NCBI RefSeq assembly: GCF_022698145.1
Contig: NZ_JALDAX010000002.1
Span: 558,001-622,000, forward strand
DNA from: Streptomyces spinosisporus
GTDB taxonomy: Bacteria > Actinomycetota > Actinomycetes > Streptomycetales > Streptomycetaceae
DNA length: 64,000 nt
Direction of reading: 5' to 3'
The position numbers and the translations under genes were made by a program. The notes beneath the pieces are model-generated. The model had not been told where the DNA came from and did no database searches. It saw nothing but the letters and a program-made list of their open reading frames with translations. Shown here piece by piece: positions 56,263 to 64,000 of the stretch; position 1 is the first letter of the stretch; each line of letters begins with the position of its first letter.

Positions 56263-58041
56263 TCACTTCTTCGGCGGCACCGCCGGCATCCCAAGGAACG
56301 GCAGCTTCAGTGCGCCGAAGGCGCCCGCCGGGACCGCGGGGTTCGTCGGCTCCACCGGCTTGAGGCGTTCGTACGCCGCTCCCTGGGCCGGACGCGGGTC
56401 CTCCTCGCCCTTGTTGGGCCAGTACGACATCGCGCGCTCGGCCTGGGCGGTGATGGTGAGCGAGGGGTTCACGCCCAGGTTGGCCGAGACCGCGGCGCCG
56501 TCGACGACCGAGATGCCGGGGTGGCCGTAGAGGCGGTGGTACGGGTCGATCACGCCGGTCTCGCGCGAGGAGCCGATCGGGCAGCCGCCGAGGAAGTGGG
56601 CGGTGAGGGGGGTGCCCATCAGCTCGCCGACGTTGGAGCCCGCGAAGCCGTTGATGTCGGCGGCGATGGCGGAGGCGCTCTCCGAAGCGGCCCTGATCTG
56701 CTTGGGGTTGGGGGCGCCGTGGCCCTGGCGCGCGGTGAGCAGGCCCTTGCCGACGCCGTCCGGTTTCAGGAACGTCGTCAGGGAGTTGTCCAGGGACTGC
56801 ATCACCAGGCCGATGATGGACCGCTCCGACCAGCGGTGGTTGGACAGGGAGCGCAGCACCAGCATGGGGTGGCGGGCGGCGTTGCGCAGCCAGGCCAGCA
56901 CCCTGGACGAGCCCTCCGCGTAGGGCACCTGGAGGATCGACAGGCCGCCCATCGAGTTGGAGCCCTTGCCGTAGCGGACCGGCTCTATGTGGGTGTTCTC
57001 GTCCGGGTGGATGGAGGAGGTGATGGCGACGCCGCGGGTGAAGTCGACCTTCGGCTCGCCCGTCACCTTGCGATAGCGGCGGTTGTTCGTCTGCGCGCCG
57101 ACCAGCGCCTCGGAGTTGGTCCGGGTCAGCTCGCCCAACTTCTCCGAGATGTACGGCAGTTGACCGCCGGCCTTCATACGGTGCAGCAGGGTCTGGGTGC
57201 CGTAGGTGCCGGCGGCCAGCACGACTCGGCGGGCCTTGAAGGTGCGTCCTGCCGCCTTCTTCTTGTTGTCCGTGGGCAGGGTCGCGACCGCGAACCCGCC
57301 GCGCGAGTCGTCCGTGACCGACACGACCGTGGTCATCGGGTGCACGACCGCGCCCGCCTTCTCGGCGAGGTACAGGTAGTTCTCGTTGAGGGTGTTCTTC
57401 GCGCCGTGCCGGCAGCCCGTCATGCACTCGCCGCACTCGGTGCAGGCCTTGCGGGCCGGGCCCGCCCCGCCGAAGTAGGGGTCGTCGACCTGCTGTCCGG
57501 GGGCGGCCTTCACCTTGCCCTCGGCGTCCTTTCCGTCCCCGAAGAAAACCCCGACCGGCGCCATGTGGAAGGTGTCCCCCACGCCCATCCGCTCGGCGGC
57601 CGCCTTCAGATGCACGTCGGAGGGGGTCATCGTCGGGTTGAGCCGTACACCGAGCATGCGCTGCGCCTGGTCGTAGTACGGCTTCAACTCCTCCTGCCAG
57701 TCCGTGATGTCACGCCACTGGGGGTCGTCGAAGAACGGCTTCGGCGGTACGTAGAGGGTGTTGGCGTAGTTGAGGGACCCGCCGCCCACTCCCGCGCCGG
57801 CCAGGACCATGACGTTGCCGAGCAGATGGATGCGCTGGATGCCGAACATGCCGAGCTTCGGCGCCCAGAGGTAGTTCTTCAGGTCCCAGGAGTTCTTGGG
57901 GAGGGACTCACGGGTGAAGCGGCGGCCCGCCTCGAGGACCCCCACGCGATAGCCCTTCTCGGTGAGGCGCAGGGCGGTGACCGAACCGCCGAAGCCGGAT
58001 CCGACCACGATGACGTCGTAGTCGTAAGCGTCGTTGCTCAC
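56263..58041 (-). CDS. GMC-family FAD oxidoreductase (cholesterol-oxidase-like)
   Basis: 592 residues. The FAD-binding motif is YDVIVVGSGFGGSVTALRLT, then LGNVMVLAGAGVGGGSLNYA. A cysteine cluster CTECGECMTGC near residue 197 is typical of ChoD-type proteins and could bind an iron-sulfur centre. The C-terminal substrate/FAD motif is LYGHPGISVVDGAAVSANLG. It oxidises an alcohol or sterol-like substrate; the true substrate is unknown. The start at 58041 has GAGGAG 7 bases upstream. Its gene is 12 bp after the aldehyde dehydrogenase, suggesting an alcohol-to-acid pathway. Confidence 0.88.
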   Translation of the reverse strand: MSNDAYDYDVIVVGSGFGGSVTALRLTEKGYRVGVLEAGRRFTRESLPKNSWDLKNYLWAPKLGMFGIQRIHLLGNVMVLAGAGVGGGSLNYANTLYVPPKPFFDDPQWRDITDWQEELKPYYDQAQRMLGVRLNPTMTPSDVHLKAAAERMGVGDTFHMAPVGVFFGDGKDAEGKVKAAPGQQVDDPYFGGAGPARKACTECGECMTGCRHGAKNTLNENYLYLAEKAGAVVHPMTTVVSVTDDSRGGFAVATLPTDNKKKAAGRTFKARRVVLAAGTYGTQTLLHRMKAGGQLPYISEKLGELTRTNSEALVGAQTNNRRYRKVTGEPKVDFTRGVAITSSIHPDENTHIEPVRYGKGSNSMGGLSILQVPYAEGSSRVLAWLRNAARHPMLVLRSLSNHRWSERSIIGLVMQSLDNSLTTFLKPDGVGKGLLTARQGHGAPNPKQIRAASESASAIAADINGFAGSNVGELMGTPLTAHFLGGCPIGSSRETGVIDPYHRLYGHPGISVVDGAAVSANLGVNPSLTITAQAERAMSYWPNKGEEDPRPAQGAAYERLKPVEPTNPAVPAGAFGALKLPFLGMPAVPPKK

Positions 58042-58053
58042 GCGCACTCTCCT

Positions 58054-59667
58054 CTAGCGGAACCGGAACGCCTTCATGAGCCTGAGGCTCCGGCTCATGA
58101 ACTGGGCGTACTTCTCGTCGTCCATTCCCAGCGACGGTGCCATCGGCAGCAGGCGCTGCGTGGCGACCGTCTGGGCCTCCGTGTACTTGAGGATGCCCTC
58201 GGAGCCGTGCCGGCGGCCGAGGCCGGAGTCCTTCATGCCGCCCATGGGCGACTGGACGCTGCCGTAGGCGGGGGCGTAGCCCTCGTTGACGTTCACGGTT
58301 CCCGTGCGCAGCCGGGCGCCGACCGCCCGGCCGCGGCTCGCGTTCTTCGTCCAGACCGAGGAATTGAGGCCGTACGGCGTGGAGTTGGCGTGCTCGACCG
58401 CCTCGTCGTCGGTCTTGAAGCGGTAGATCGAGACGACCGGGCCGAAGGTCTCCTCCGTGCACACCGACATCGGCTCGGTCACGCCGTCGAGGATGGTCGG
58501 CTCGAAGAAGTACGGGCCGATGTCCGGGCGGGCGACGCCACCGGCGACGACCTTGGCGCCCTTGGCGACGGCCTCCTCGACATGCCGGGTGACCGTCTCC
58601 AGCTGGCGCTCCCCCACCAGCGAGCCCATGTCGGCGCCGTAGGCGAGGGACTTGCCGAGCCGCATGGCCTTGGTGCGGGCGGCGAAACGCTCCAGGAAGG
58701 CGTCGGCGATCGACTCGTGGACGTACAACCGCTCGATGGAGATGCAGAGTTGGCCCGCGGAGGAGAAGCAGGCGCGGATGGCGCCCGCGGCCGCCTTCTC
58801 GATGTCGGCGTCCTCCAGGACCAGCATGGCGTTCTTGCCGCCGAGTTCGAGGGAGACGCCGACCAGGCGGGCGGCGGCGCTCTGGGCGACCTCGCGGCCG
58901 GTGCGGGTGGAGCCGGTGAAGGAGACGTAGTCGGCGTGCTTGACGACCTCGGGGCCGACGACGGGGCCGTCGCCGAGCACGATCTGGAAGACGTCGGCGG
59001 GCAGGCCGGCTTCGATCAGCAGGTCGCGGGCCCACAGGGCGGTCAGGCAGGTCTCCGTGTCGGGCTTCATCACCACCGCGTTGCCCGCCACGAAGGCCGG
59101 GAGCGCGTCGCCGACCGACAGCTCCAGGGGGTAGTTCCAGGGGGCGATCTGGCCGACGACGCCGCGCGGGTGGCGCAGCTCGGTGACCTTGGTCAGCGTC
59201 GGGATCGCGCCCGTGTGCCGCTTCGGCTTCAGATACGCGGGAGCCCGGCGGCCGTAGTGACGGGAGGCCACGGCGACGGCCTGGACCTCCTCGTGCGCGT
59301 GCAGCCGGGCCTTCCCGGTCTCCAGCTGGATGAGGTCGAGGACCTCGGCCTGGCGGGCCAGCATCAGATCGTGGAAGCGGAGCAGGACGGCCGCGCGCCG
59401 GCGGACCGGCGTCCGCGCCCATACGGCCTGGGCGGCGCGGGCCGCCGCGAAGGCCTTGGCCACATCCTCGGGCGTGGACTCCGGCAGATCGGCCAGCTTG
59501 TCGCCGGTGAACGGTGTGTGGTTGGCGGTACGGCCGGAGCCGGCCACGCCCTTGGTCAGCTGGGCCACCAGCTCGGGCGTCACCACGTCGGCGGCCGTAC
59601 GGGCACCCTGCGGAGCAGGGGCGAGGGGATTCGTGCCGGTCTTGGCCGGGGCTTGCGCGTCCGTCAT
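58054..59667 (-). CDS. Aldehyde dehydrogenase, succinate-semialdehyde type
   Basis: 537 residues. The NAD(P) site is GQIAPWNYPLELSVGDALPA and FTGSTRTGREVAQ. The catalytic Glu is in SLELGGKNAMLV and the catalytic Cys in SSAGQLCISIERLYV. The sequence is closest in my memory to the GabD2-like enzymes of actinobacteria. No ribosome site precedes the ATG; CATACC nine bases upstream may be a -10, suggesting a leaderless message. It is first in an operon with the GMC oxidoreductase. Confidence 0.9.
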   Translation of the reverse strand: MTDAQAPAKTGTNPLAPAPQGARTAADVVTPELVAQLTKGVAGSGRTANHTPFTGDKLADLPESTPEDVAKAFAAARAAQAVWARTPVRRRAAVLLRFHDLMLARQAEVLDLIQLETGKARLHAHEEVQAVAVASRHYGRRAPAYLKPKRHTGAIPTLTKVTELRHPRGVVGQIAPWNYPLELSVGDALPAFVAGNAVVMKPDTETCLTALWARDLLIEAGLPADVFQIVLGDGPVVGPEVVKHADYVSFTGSTRTGREVAQSAAARLVGVSLELGGKNAMLVLEDADIEKAAAGAIRACFSSAGQLCISIERLYVHESIADAFLERFAARTKAMRLGKSLAYGADMGSLVGERQLETVTRHVEEAVAKGAKVVAGGVARPDIGPYFFEPTILDGVTEPMSVCTEETFGPVVSIYRFKTDDEAVEHANSTPYGLNSSVWTKNASRGRAVGARLRTGTVNVNEGYAPAYGSVQSPMGGMKDSGLGRRHGSEGILKYTEAQTVATQRLLPMAPSLGMDDEKYAQFMSRSLRLMKAFRFR

Positions 59668-59802
59668 GAGGGGGAGGGTATGCCGGTGCGCAGCCTTTGG
59701 GTACCCGTCGGTAACGCGGCTTCACCGACTGCTCACACGATGCCAGTGCTCACTGGCAACGAACCCGCTGATCAGGGCTTGTGCAGGCAGACCGGATACC
59801 GA

Positions 59803-61626
59803 TCAGGCTTTTTCGATGACAAGTCGGTCACGCGCGCCCTTGAAGAGCGCCGTGCCCTTCTTCTCGTCCGGGGCGCCCTTGGGCATGTTGACGCGCAGTT
59901 CGTACAGCCGGCCGTCGTCGGTCCGGATCATCAGCTGCATCACCCGGGTCGGGGAGTCGTCCAGGCCGAAGGCGGTGTCGGCGAGGACGGCCTCATGGCC
60001 GTGGAAGGTGGTGCGGGTGTACTGGGTGCGCGCGTCGCTGTTGTAGCCGTCCCAGATGGCGTGGGCCTCCTGCGCCTCGGCCATCGGGGAGCGGGGCGCC
60101 TTGTCCCACTCGGTGAGGCGGACGTAGACGTCGCTCTCGATCTCGTCGTACTCCACGAGCCGGGGCGGGTCGTCGGTGCCGCCCTGCCGGGCGGAGACCC
60201 GGTACCGGCTCGGCAGATACAGCACCGCGCGCATCGCCTTCTCACGGTGCGCGGTCCAGGCGTCGGCGCCGGGAGTCGGGGTCTCGGCGCGCGCGGGCGC
60301 CTCGGTGAGCGTGGCGGTGTGCTGCGTGGCGTCGTCGTCGCCCGGCCCTGTGCCGTAGGAGGCGCCGAGCCAGGAGGCGCCGACGACCAGGGCGCCGAGC
60401 GCGGTGAAGAGTACCGGGCGGCGCGGTAAGGGGCGGCGCAGCGGGGAGCGCCCGGGGTCCTCCGGGGCGGGGTGCGGGACGCTTGTGGTGGGGGGTTCGG
60501 GCGACGGGTCGGGGGTCGTGACGATGGCGGTGGCCGTGGCGGTGGGGCGGGCTTCGGGCTCGGGTATCGGACGGGCGTCATCGGTGTCGGCGTGAGTGCC
60601 GGTATCGGTATCGGTATCGGTATCGGCAGCGTCGTCGCCGACGCCGTCGGCATCCGGCTCGGCACCGCCAGACGTCTCCGCGCCGGCCTCCGGCTTCGGC
60701 ATCAGTCGTACGGTTCCCACGTCGTCGGCGAACTCCCGCAGCCCCGTGGTGTCCTGGGCCCGCGCCGCCCCGGCCTCGACCGAGGGCACCGGCCACCCCT
60801 CGGCGACCGCCTCCAGGACCGCCGCGGCCTCCTCGGCGCCGGGCCGCTGCTCGGGGTCCTTCACCAGCAGACGGGTGATCAACGGACCGAGCGGTCCGGC
60901 CTGTTCGGGCTCGGGCGGATCGGAGGCGATGACCGCGGCGAGCGTGGACTCCAGCGTCGTACGCCGGAACGGGGACGCGCCTTCCACGGCCGCGTACAGC
61001 AGGACGCCGAGCGACCACAGGTCGGAGGCGGGGCCCGCACCGCGGCCGGACATCCGCTCGGGGGCGACGAACTCCAGCGAGCCGACGAACTCCCCGCTCA
61101 TCGTGAGGGATTCCTCGCCCTGGACATGCGCGATGCCGAAGTCGGTGAGGACGACGCGGCCGTGGGCGCCGAGCAGGACGTTGGCGGGTTTGACGTCCCG
61201 GTGGACGATTCCGACGGAGTGCGCGGCACGCAGGGCGCCGAGCACCGCGAGACCGATACGGGCGGCCTCGACGGCGTCGACCGGCCCGCGCTGCAGCACC
61301 TCGTGCAGGGACTCGCCGCGGATCAGCTCCATCACGATCCAGGGCAGTCCGTCCTCCTCCACGACGTCGTGGATGGAGACGGCGGCCGGGTGGTCGACGC
61401 GGGCGGCTGCGCGGGCCTCGCGGTAGAGGCGGTGGGCCGCCCGCTGATGGTGCTCGTCCTCCGGATCACCCGGCAGCCGGGGCTGCTTGACGGCGACGTC
61501 GCGCTGCACGAGTTCGTCGTACGCCTGCCAGACCGTGCCCATGCCGCCGGAGCCGATGCGCCCGGTCAGCCGGTAGCGCCCGCCGACCAGCCGGCCGTCG
61601 CGTGCACGTTCGCCGCCTTCGCTCAT
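59803..61626 (-). CDS. Transmembrane Ser/Thr protein kinase
   Basis: 607 residues. The kinase domain (about 18-280) is complete: GSGGMGTVW, Lys in VAVKQP, HRDVKPANVLL, DFG in LTDFGIAH, and APERM. An Asp/Thr-rich juxtamembrane linker includes DTDTDTDT encoded by a GGTATC microsatellite (60600-60628). A membrane segment is near 415-432 (PVLFTALGALVVGASWLGAS). The outside domain has the same overall pattern as those of the neighbouring kinases (VLYLPSRYRVSARQG to LFKGARDRLVIEKA). GAGG precedes the ATG. It is followed by the second kinase gene on the same strand, with 59 bp between them. Confidence 0.93.
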   Translation of the reverse strand: MSEGGERARDGRLVGGRYRLTGRIGSGGMGTVWQAYDELVQRDVAVKQPRLPGDPEDEHHQRAAHRLYREARAAARVDHPAAVSIHDVVEEDGLPWIVMELIRGESLHEVLQRGPVDAVEAARIGLAVLGALRAAHSVGIVHRDVKPANVLLGAHGRVVLTDFGIAHVQGEESLTMSGEFVGSLEFVAPERMSGRGAGPASDLWSLGVLLYAAVEGASPFRRTTLESTLAAVIASDPPEPEQAGPLGPLITRLLVKDPEQRPGAEEAAAVLEAVAEGWPVPSVEAGAARAQDTTGLREFADDVGTVRLMPKPEAGAETSGGAEPDADGVGDDAADTDTDTDTGTHADTDDARPIPEPEARPTATATAIVTTPDPSPEPPTTSVPHPAPEDPGRSPLRRPLPRRPVLFTALGALVVGASWLGASYGTGPGDDDATQHTATLTEAPARAETPTPGADAWTAHREKAMRAVLYLPSRYRVSARQGGTDDPPRLVEYDEIESDVYVRLTEWDKAPRSPMAEAQEAHAIWDGYNSDARTQYTRTTFHGHEAVLADTAFGLDDSPTRVMQLMIRTDDGRLYELRVNMPKGAPDEKKGTALFKGARDRLVIEKA

Positions 61627-61685
61627 GCCTCATCAGTACCGTGCGCAACGGCGAGTTGTCGACGCGGGGACACGGGGGTCCACGC

Positions 61686-63317
61686 TCAGGGCTTGGTGAT
61701 GTCGATGTTGGCGAGCGCCGTCTTCGCCACCTCGCGGCCGCGGGCCGTGAAGTCGCCCTTGCCCGGGTAGCTGACGGTGACCTTGTACATGTCGCCGGCC
61801 TTGGTGCGGTAGTACCAGATCTGCAGTTCGCGGGGGCGCGGGTTCTGGCTGTCGTCGGTGGTGTAGATGACGGTGTTCTCGGCCGCGGGCTTGCCCTTGT
61901 AGGTGATGTTGTCGTCGGGCCTGGTCGTGGGCCCCTCGGGCATGCTGAGGTCGTACGCGCCGTCGCTCTTGAAGCGCTCGTTGTCGGCGTACATCTGCGA
62001 GGCCGCGGAGTTCTTGATGTCGTTGAGGGAGTCGTCGGACTTTTTGGAGAGCTGTACGCCGACCCAGACGGCACCGCTCGGGTCGATGTACGTCACCCAG
62101 TTCTTGTCGGAGTCGTCCTTGCCCGGACGATTCGCCTCGTACACCGCGGGCACCCCGAGCGTCACGCCGAGCCGGGGGTTCGCCTGCTTCTTCCAGCCGT
62201 CCGGGAGCGGCCCCGCGAACGGATCCGCGAGGACCAGATACGCAGCCACCGCCGCGGCGACGACACCCGCGCCGATGCCGAGCAGCGTCTTCCGCCCGAG
62301 CCGGATGCCCCGGGTGACGATCTGCACCGGCTGCGTGGGCGCGGTGGCCACGGGCGCCGGAGGGTTCGCGGCCTGGGACAGCAGCGCCCGGGTCTGAGCA
62401 GCGGTCGGACGCCTCAGCGGGTCCTTGTCCAGCAGCCCCGTGATCAGCTCGGCCAGCGGTCCCGACGCCGAAGCGGGCGGTGCGGGCGTGGCGTTGAGGA
62501 CCGACTGGAGCGTGGCCGGCGTGTTGCTGCGGCGGAACGGCGAGACGCCCTCGGTGGCGGCGTAGAGCACCACGCCCAGGGACCACAGGTCGGAGGCCGG
62601 GCCGGGACGCTGGCCCAGCACCCGCTCCGGGGCGATGTACTCGGGCGAGCCGACGAAGCCGCCGGTGTCCGTCAGATTGGTCTCGCCCTCGATCTGGGCG
62701 ATGCCGAAGTCGGTGAGGACGACACGGTCATGACGGCCGAGGAGCACGTTGTCCGGCTTGACGTCGCGGTGCAGGATGCCCGCCGCGTGCGCGGCCTCCA
62801 GCGCGCCGAGCACCTCGAGGCCGATCCTGGCGGCCTCGCGCGCGTCCAGCGTGCCCTCCTGCAGGGCGCTGCCGAGCGAACGGCCGTGCACCAGCTCCAT
62901 GACGATCCACGGCTGGCCGTCGACGACCGCCACGTCATGGACGTTGACCACGGCCGGGTGGTCGAGACGGGCCGCGGCACGTGCCTCGCGGCGCATCCGC
63001 TCGAAGGCGTTGGCGCGTTCGCGATCGGGAAGATGATCGGGGACGCGCGGCTCCTTGACGGCGACCTCACGGTCGACGGTCTCGTCCTTGGCGCGCCACA
63101 CGGTGCCCATGCCGCCGTGCCCGAGCTTGGCGAGCAGCCGGTACCGTCCCGCGATGAGCCGCCCGGCACCCGGGTCCTGCGCGGGCTGCGGCTGCGGCGG
63201 GACGACCTGCGTGGGCGCCGGGTGCGCGTTGGCGCGGTCCGGCGGTTGCAGAACAAAACTCGTCGTCTCGTCGGACTCGCGACCGGTTCCCCCGTTGCTG
63301 CTCATGGATCCATCCAT
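61686..63317 (-). CDS. Transmembrane Ser/Thr protein kinase
   Basis: 543 residues. The kinase domain (about 57-320) is complete: GHGGMGTVW, Lys in VAVKEP, HRDVKPDNVLL, LTDFGIAQ and APERV. A membrane segment lies near 355-373 (TLLGIGAGVVAAAVAAYLVL). The extracytoplasmic domain (PLPDGWKKQANPRLGVTLGV to ALANIDITKP) resembles those of its neighbours. An ATG at 63305 is an alternative start; GGGAGGG favours 63317. It is the upstream member of the pair with the previous kinase. The extracytoplasmic ligand is unknown. Confidence 0.93.
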   Translation of the reverse strand: MDGSMSSNGGTGRESDETTSFVLQPPDRANAHPAPTQVVPPQPQPAQDPGAGRLIAGRYRLLAKLGHGGMGTVWRAKDETVDREVAVKEPRVPDHLPDRERANAFERMRREARAAARLDHPAVVNVHDVAVVDGQPWIVMELVHGRSLGSALQEGTLDAREAARIGLEVLGALEAAHAAGILHRDVKPDNVLLGRHDRVVLTDFGIAQIEGETNLTDTGGFVGSPEYIAPERVLGQRPGPASDLWSLGVVLYAATEGVSPFRRSNTPATLQSVLNATPAPPASASGPLAELITGLLDKDPLRRPTAAQTRALLSQAANPPAPVATAPTQPVQIVTRGIRLGRKTLLGIGAGVVAAAVAAYLVLADPFAGPLPDGWKKQANPRLGVTLGVPAVYEANRPGKDDSDKNWVTYIDPSGAVWVGVQLSKKSDDSLNDIKNSAASQMYADNERFKSDGAYDLSMPEGPTTRPDDNITYKGKPAAENTVIYTTDDSQNPRPRELQIWYYRTKAGDMYKVTVSYPGKGDFTARGREVAKTALANIDITKP

Positions 63318-63398
63318 ATCGCGTCGGGCCCTCCCGTATCCACCGAGAATGCTTTCCGGTCACAGACCCGTGACGCGCACTGTCGCTTATCTCCCTTT

Positions 63399-63446
63399 TA
63401 TGCGCGTACGAAGGCGTCGTCCTATGCGCGTACGAAGGTGTCGATC
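63399..63446. repeat. 24-bp tandem duplication of a gene tail
   Basis: 63399-63422 and 63423-63446 share TATGCGCGTACGAAGG and differ at three positions. The second unit encodes the last codons (DTFVRA) of the right-edge gene; the first is an in-frame copy after its stop, itself ending in a stop. Confidence 0.85.
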
Positions 63447-64000
63447 GCGACGTCGAAGTACTCCTTCGCCTCGCGCACCTTCCCCACGGGCGCCGACACC
63501 CACACGTCGTACATCCGCCCGCCCTCCTCCCAGCACAGGTCATAGGTGTGCCGGGGGCCCTCCGCGGCGCTGAAGCCGTTCCAGGTGAACTCCCACAGGG
63601 CGGCGGGGTGTCCGTGCCGCGTGGTCGAGGTGACGCGGCCGTCGCGGTAGCCGGGGTTCGTGTCGGGGCCCTCGGCGGCGGCCCGCCGCATCACCGCGAG
63701 TGGGCCGCCGGACTCGGGAGCGGTGACCTTGATGCCCAGGCGGAAGGTTTCGCCCGGCGACTCGTAGAAGATCCGCTCCCCCTGCGGCCTGCGGGTGAAG
63801 CCCTCGGGGACGGCGAGAGAGAAGCCGGCCGGGTCGTCGGCGACGCGGTAGCCGGACGGGGCGGAGGGGAGCCCGGGCGCGGTGGCGCCGGGGACATGTG
63901 TCGTGCCGGTGGCGCTGGGTGAGGGGGACGTACTGGGAGAGGGGGACGCGCTGGGTGAGGGGGACGCGCTGGGTGAGGGGGACGCGCTCACCGACGTACG
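63422..64000 (-). CDS. Extracytoplasmic sensor domain, 3' part of a probable Ser/Thr kinase (start outside window)
   Basis: About 192 residues are visible and the frame is open to the right edge. A SASPSP repeat linker is followed by a domain GYRVADDPAGFSLAVPEGFTRR ending EYFDVAIDTFVRA. The domain aligns by eye with the one at 1591-2586 (GYRRAQDPVGYSVDVPEGW). Given the two kinases next to it, a kinase domain upstream is likely but not seen. A GTG at 63991 would also start a short free-standing protein, but it has no signal peptide. Confidence 0.7.
   Translation of the reverse strand, partial: RTSVSASPSPSASPSPSASPSPSTSPSPSATGTTHVPGATAPGLPSAPSGYRVADDPAGFSLAVPEGFTRRPQGERIFYESPGETFRLGIKVTAPESGGPLAVMRRAAAEGPDTNPGYRDGRVTSTTRHGHPAALWEFTWNGFSAAEGPRHTYDLCWEEGGRMYDVWVSAPVGKVREAKEYFDVAIDTFVRA
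63916..63990. repeat. 18-bp tandem repeat encoding SASPSP
   Basis: Four units of about CGCTGGGTGAGGGGGACG, one variant, coding for the Ser/Pro linker of the right-edge gene. Confidence 0.9.

Noticed and set aside
56521..60429. A 1302-residue plus-strand open frame
   Set aside because: It lies antisense to the GMC, aldehyde dehydrogenase and kinase genes, has biased Arg/Gly/Val composition and no domain. It is a high-GC shadow frame.

Overview
This is 64 kb of a high-GC actinobacterial chromosome, almost certainly Streptomyces. The signs are a GC content above 70%, frequent GTG and TTG starts, strong AGGAGG-type ribosome sites, long proline/alanine-rich linkers, LAXTG surface proteins, paired NlpC/P60 cell-wall hydrolases and many Ser/Thr kinases. 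From memory, the order mdh, folD, purN-purH, sucC-sucD, icmB, pcrA, guaA, kinase cluster matches the conserved core of the S. coelicolor chromosome. I see no phage, plasmid, CRISPR array or tRNA gene. The only mobile remnant found is a 190-bp MITE-like element at 50.6 kb.

Layout. 0-2.6 kb: end of an MFS exporter, a siderophore-interacting protein, and a membrane-anchored sensor-domain protein. 2.7-7.7 kb: malate dehydrogenase, two related membrane-anchored HTH proteins, and folD with a DUF3017 gene. 7.9-11.6 kb: a Pro-rich membrane protein, an FHA protein coupled to a Ser/Thr kinase carrying an extracytoplasmic lysozyme-like domain, and a lipoprotein. 11.6-20 kb: purNH, membrane proteins, a sigma-factor-like protein with a membrane tail, and sucCD. 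20.5-24 kb: two exported repetitive proteins. 24.2-33 kb: a divergent five-gene locus (VWA, DUF5682, small Gly-rich ORF and MoxR ATPase on one side; SWIM zinc finger and DUF5691 on the other). 33-43.6 kb: icmB, lipase, M23 peptidase, pcrA, and two NlpC/P60 hydrolases, the first behind a c-di-AMP riboswitch. 43.6-48.2 kb: a PspC-type two-component system divergent from a PspC/LiaF-like protein, then a DoxX protein. 48.3-54.4 kb: membrane protein, DUF4429, the MITE, an aldolase-family protein, an FMN-oxidase-family protein, guaA, and chorismate mutase behind an apparent Phe/Tyr leader peptide and attenuator. 55-64 kb: LAXTG surface protein, a GMC oxidoreductase/aldehyde dehydrogenase operon, and a run of Ser/Thr kinases leaving the right edge.

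The housekeeping genes are individual islands: TCA cycle (mdh, sucCD), purines (purNH, guaA), one-carbon metabolism (folD) and repair (pcrA). The accessory genes centre on envelope sensing and remodelling. The most interesting observations are: (1) a conserved-looking MoxR/VWA/DUF5682/SWIM/DUF5691 system whose divergent promoter carries two copies of the RecA-NDp DNA-damage motif, with a third copy at pcrA; (2) a kinase-transglycosylase fusion coupled to an FHA protein; (3) a leader peptide with Phe-Leu-Phe-Thr-Tyr followed by a terminator-like hairpin ahead of chorismate mutase; (4) an exported protein built from about 30 eleven-residue repeats.
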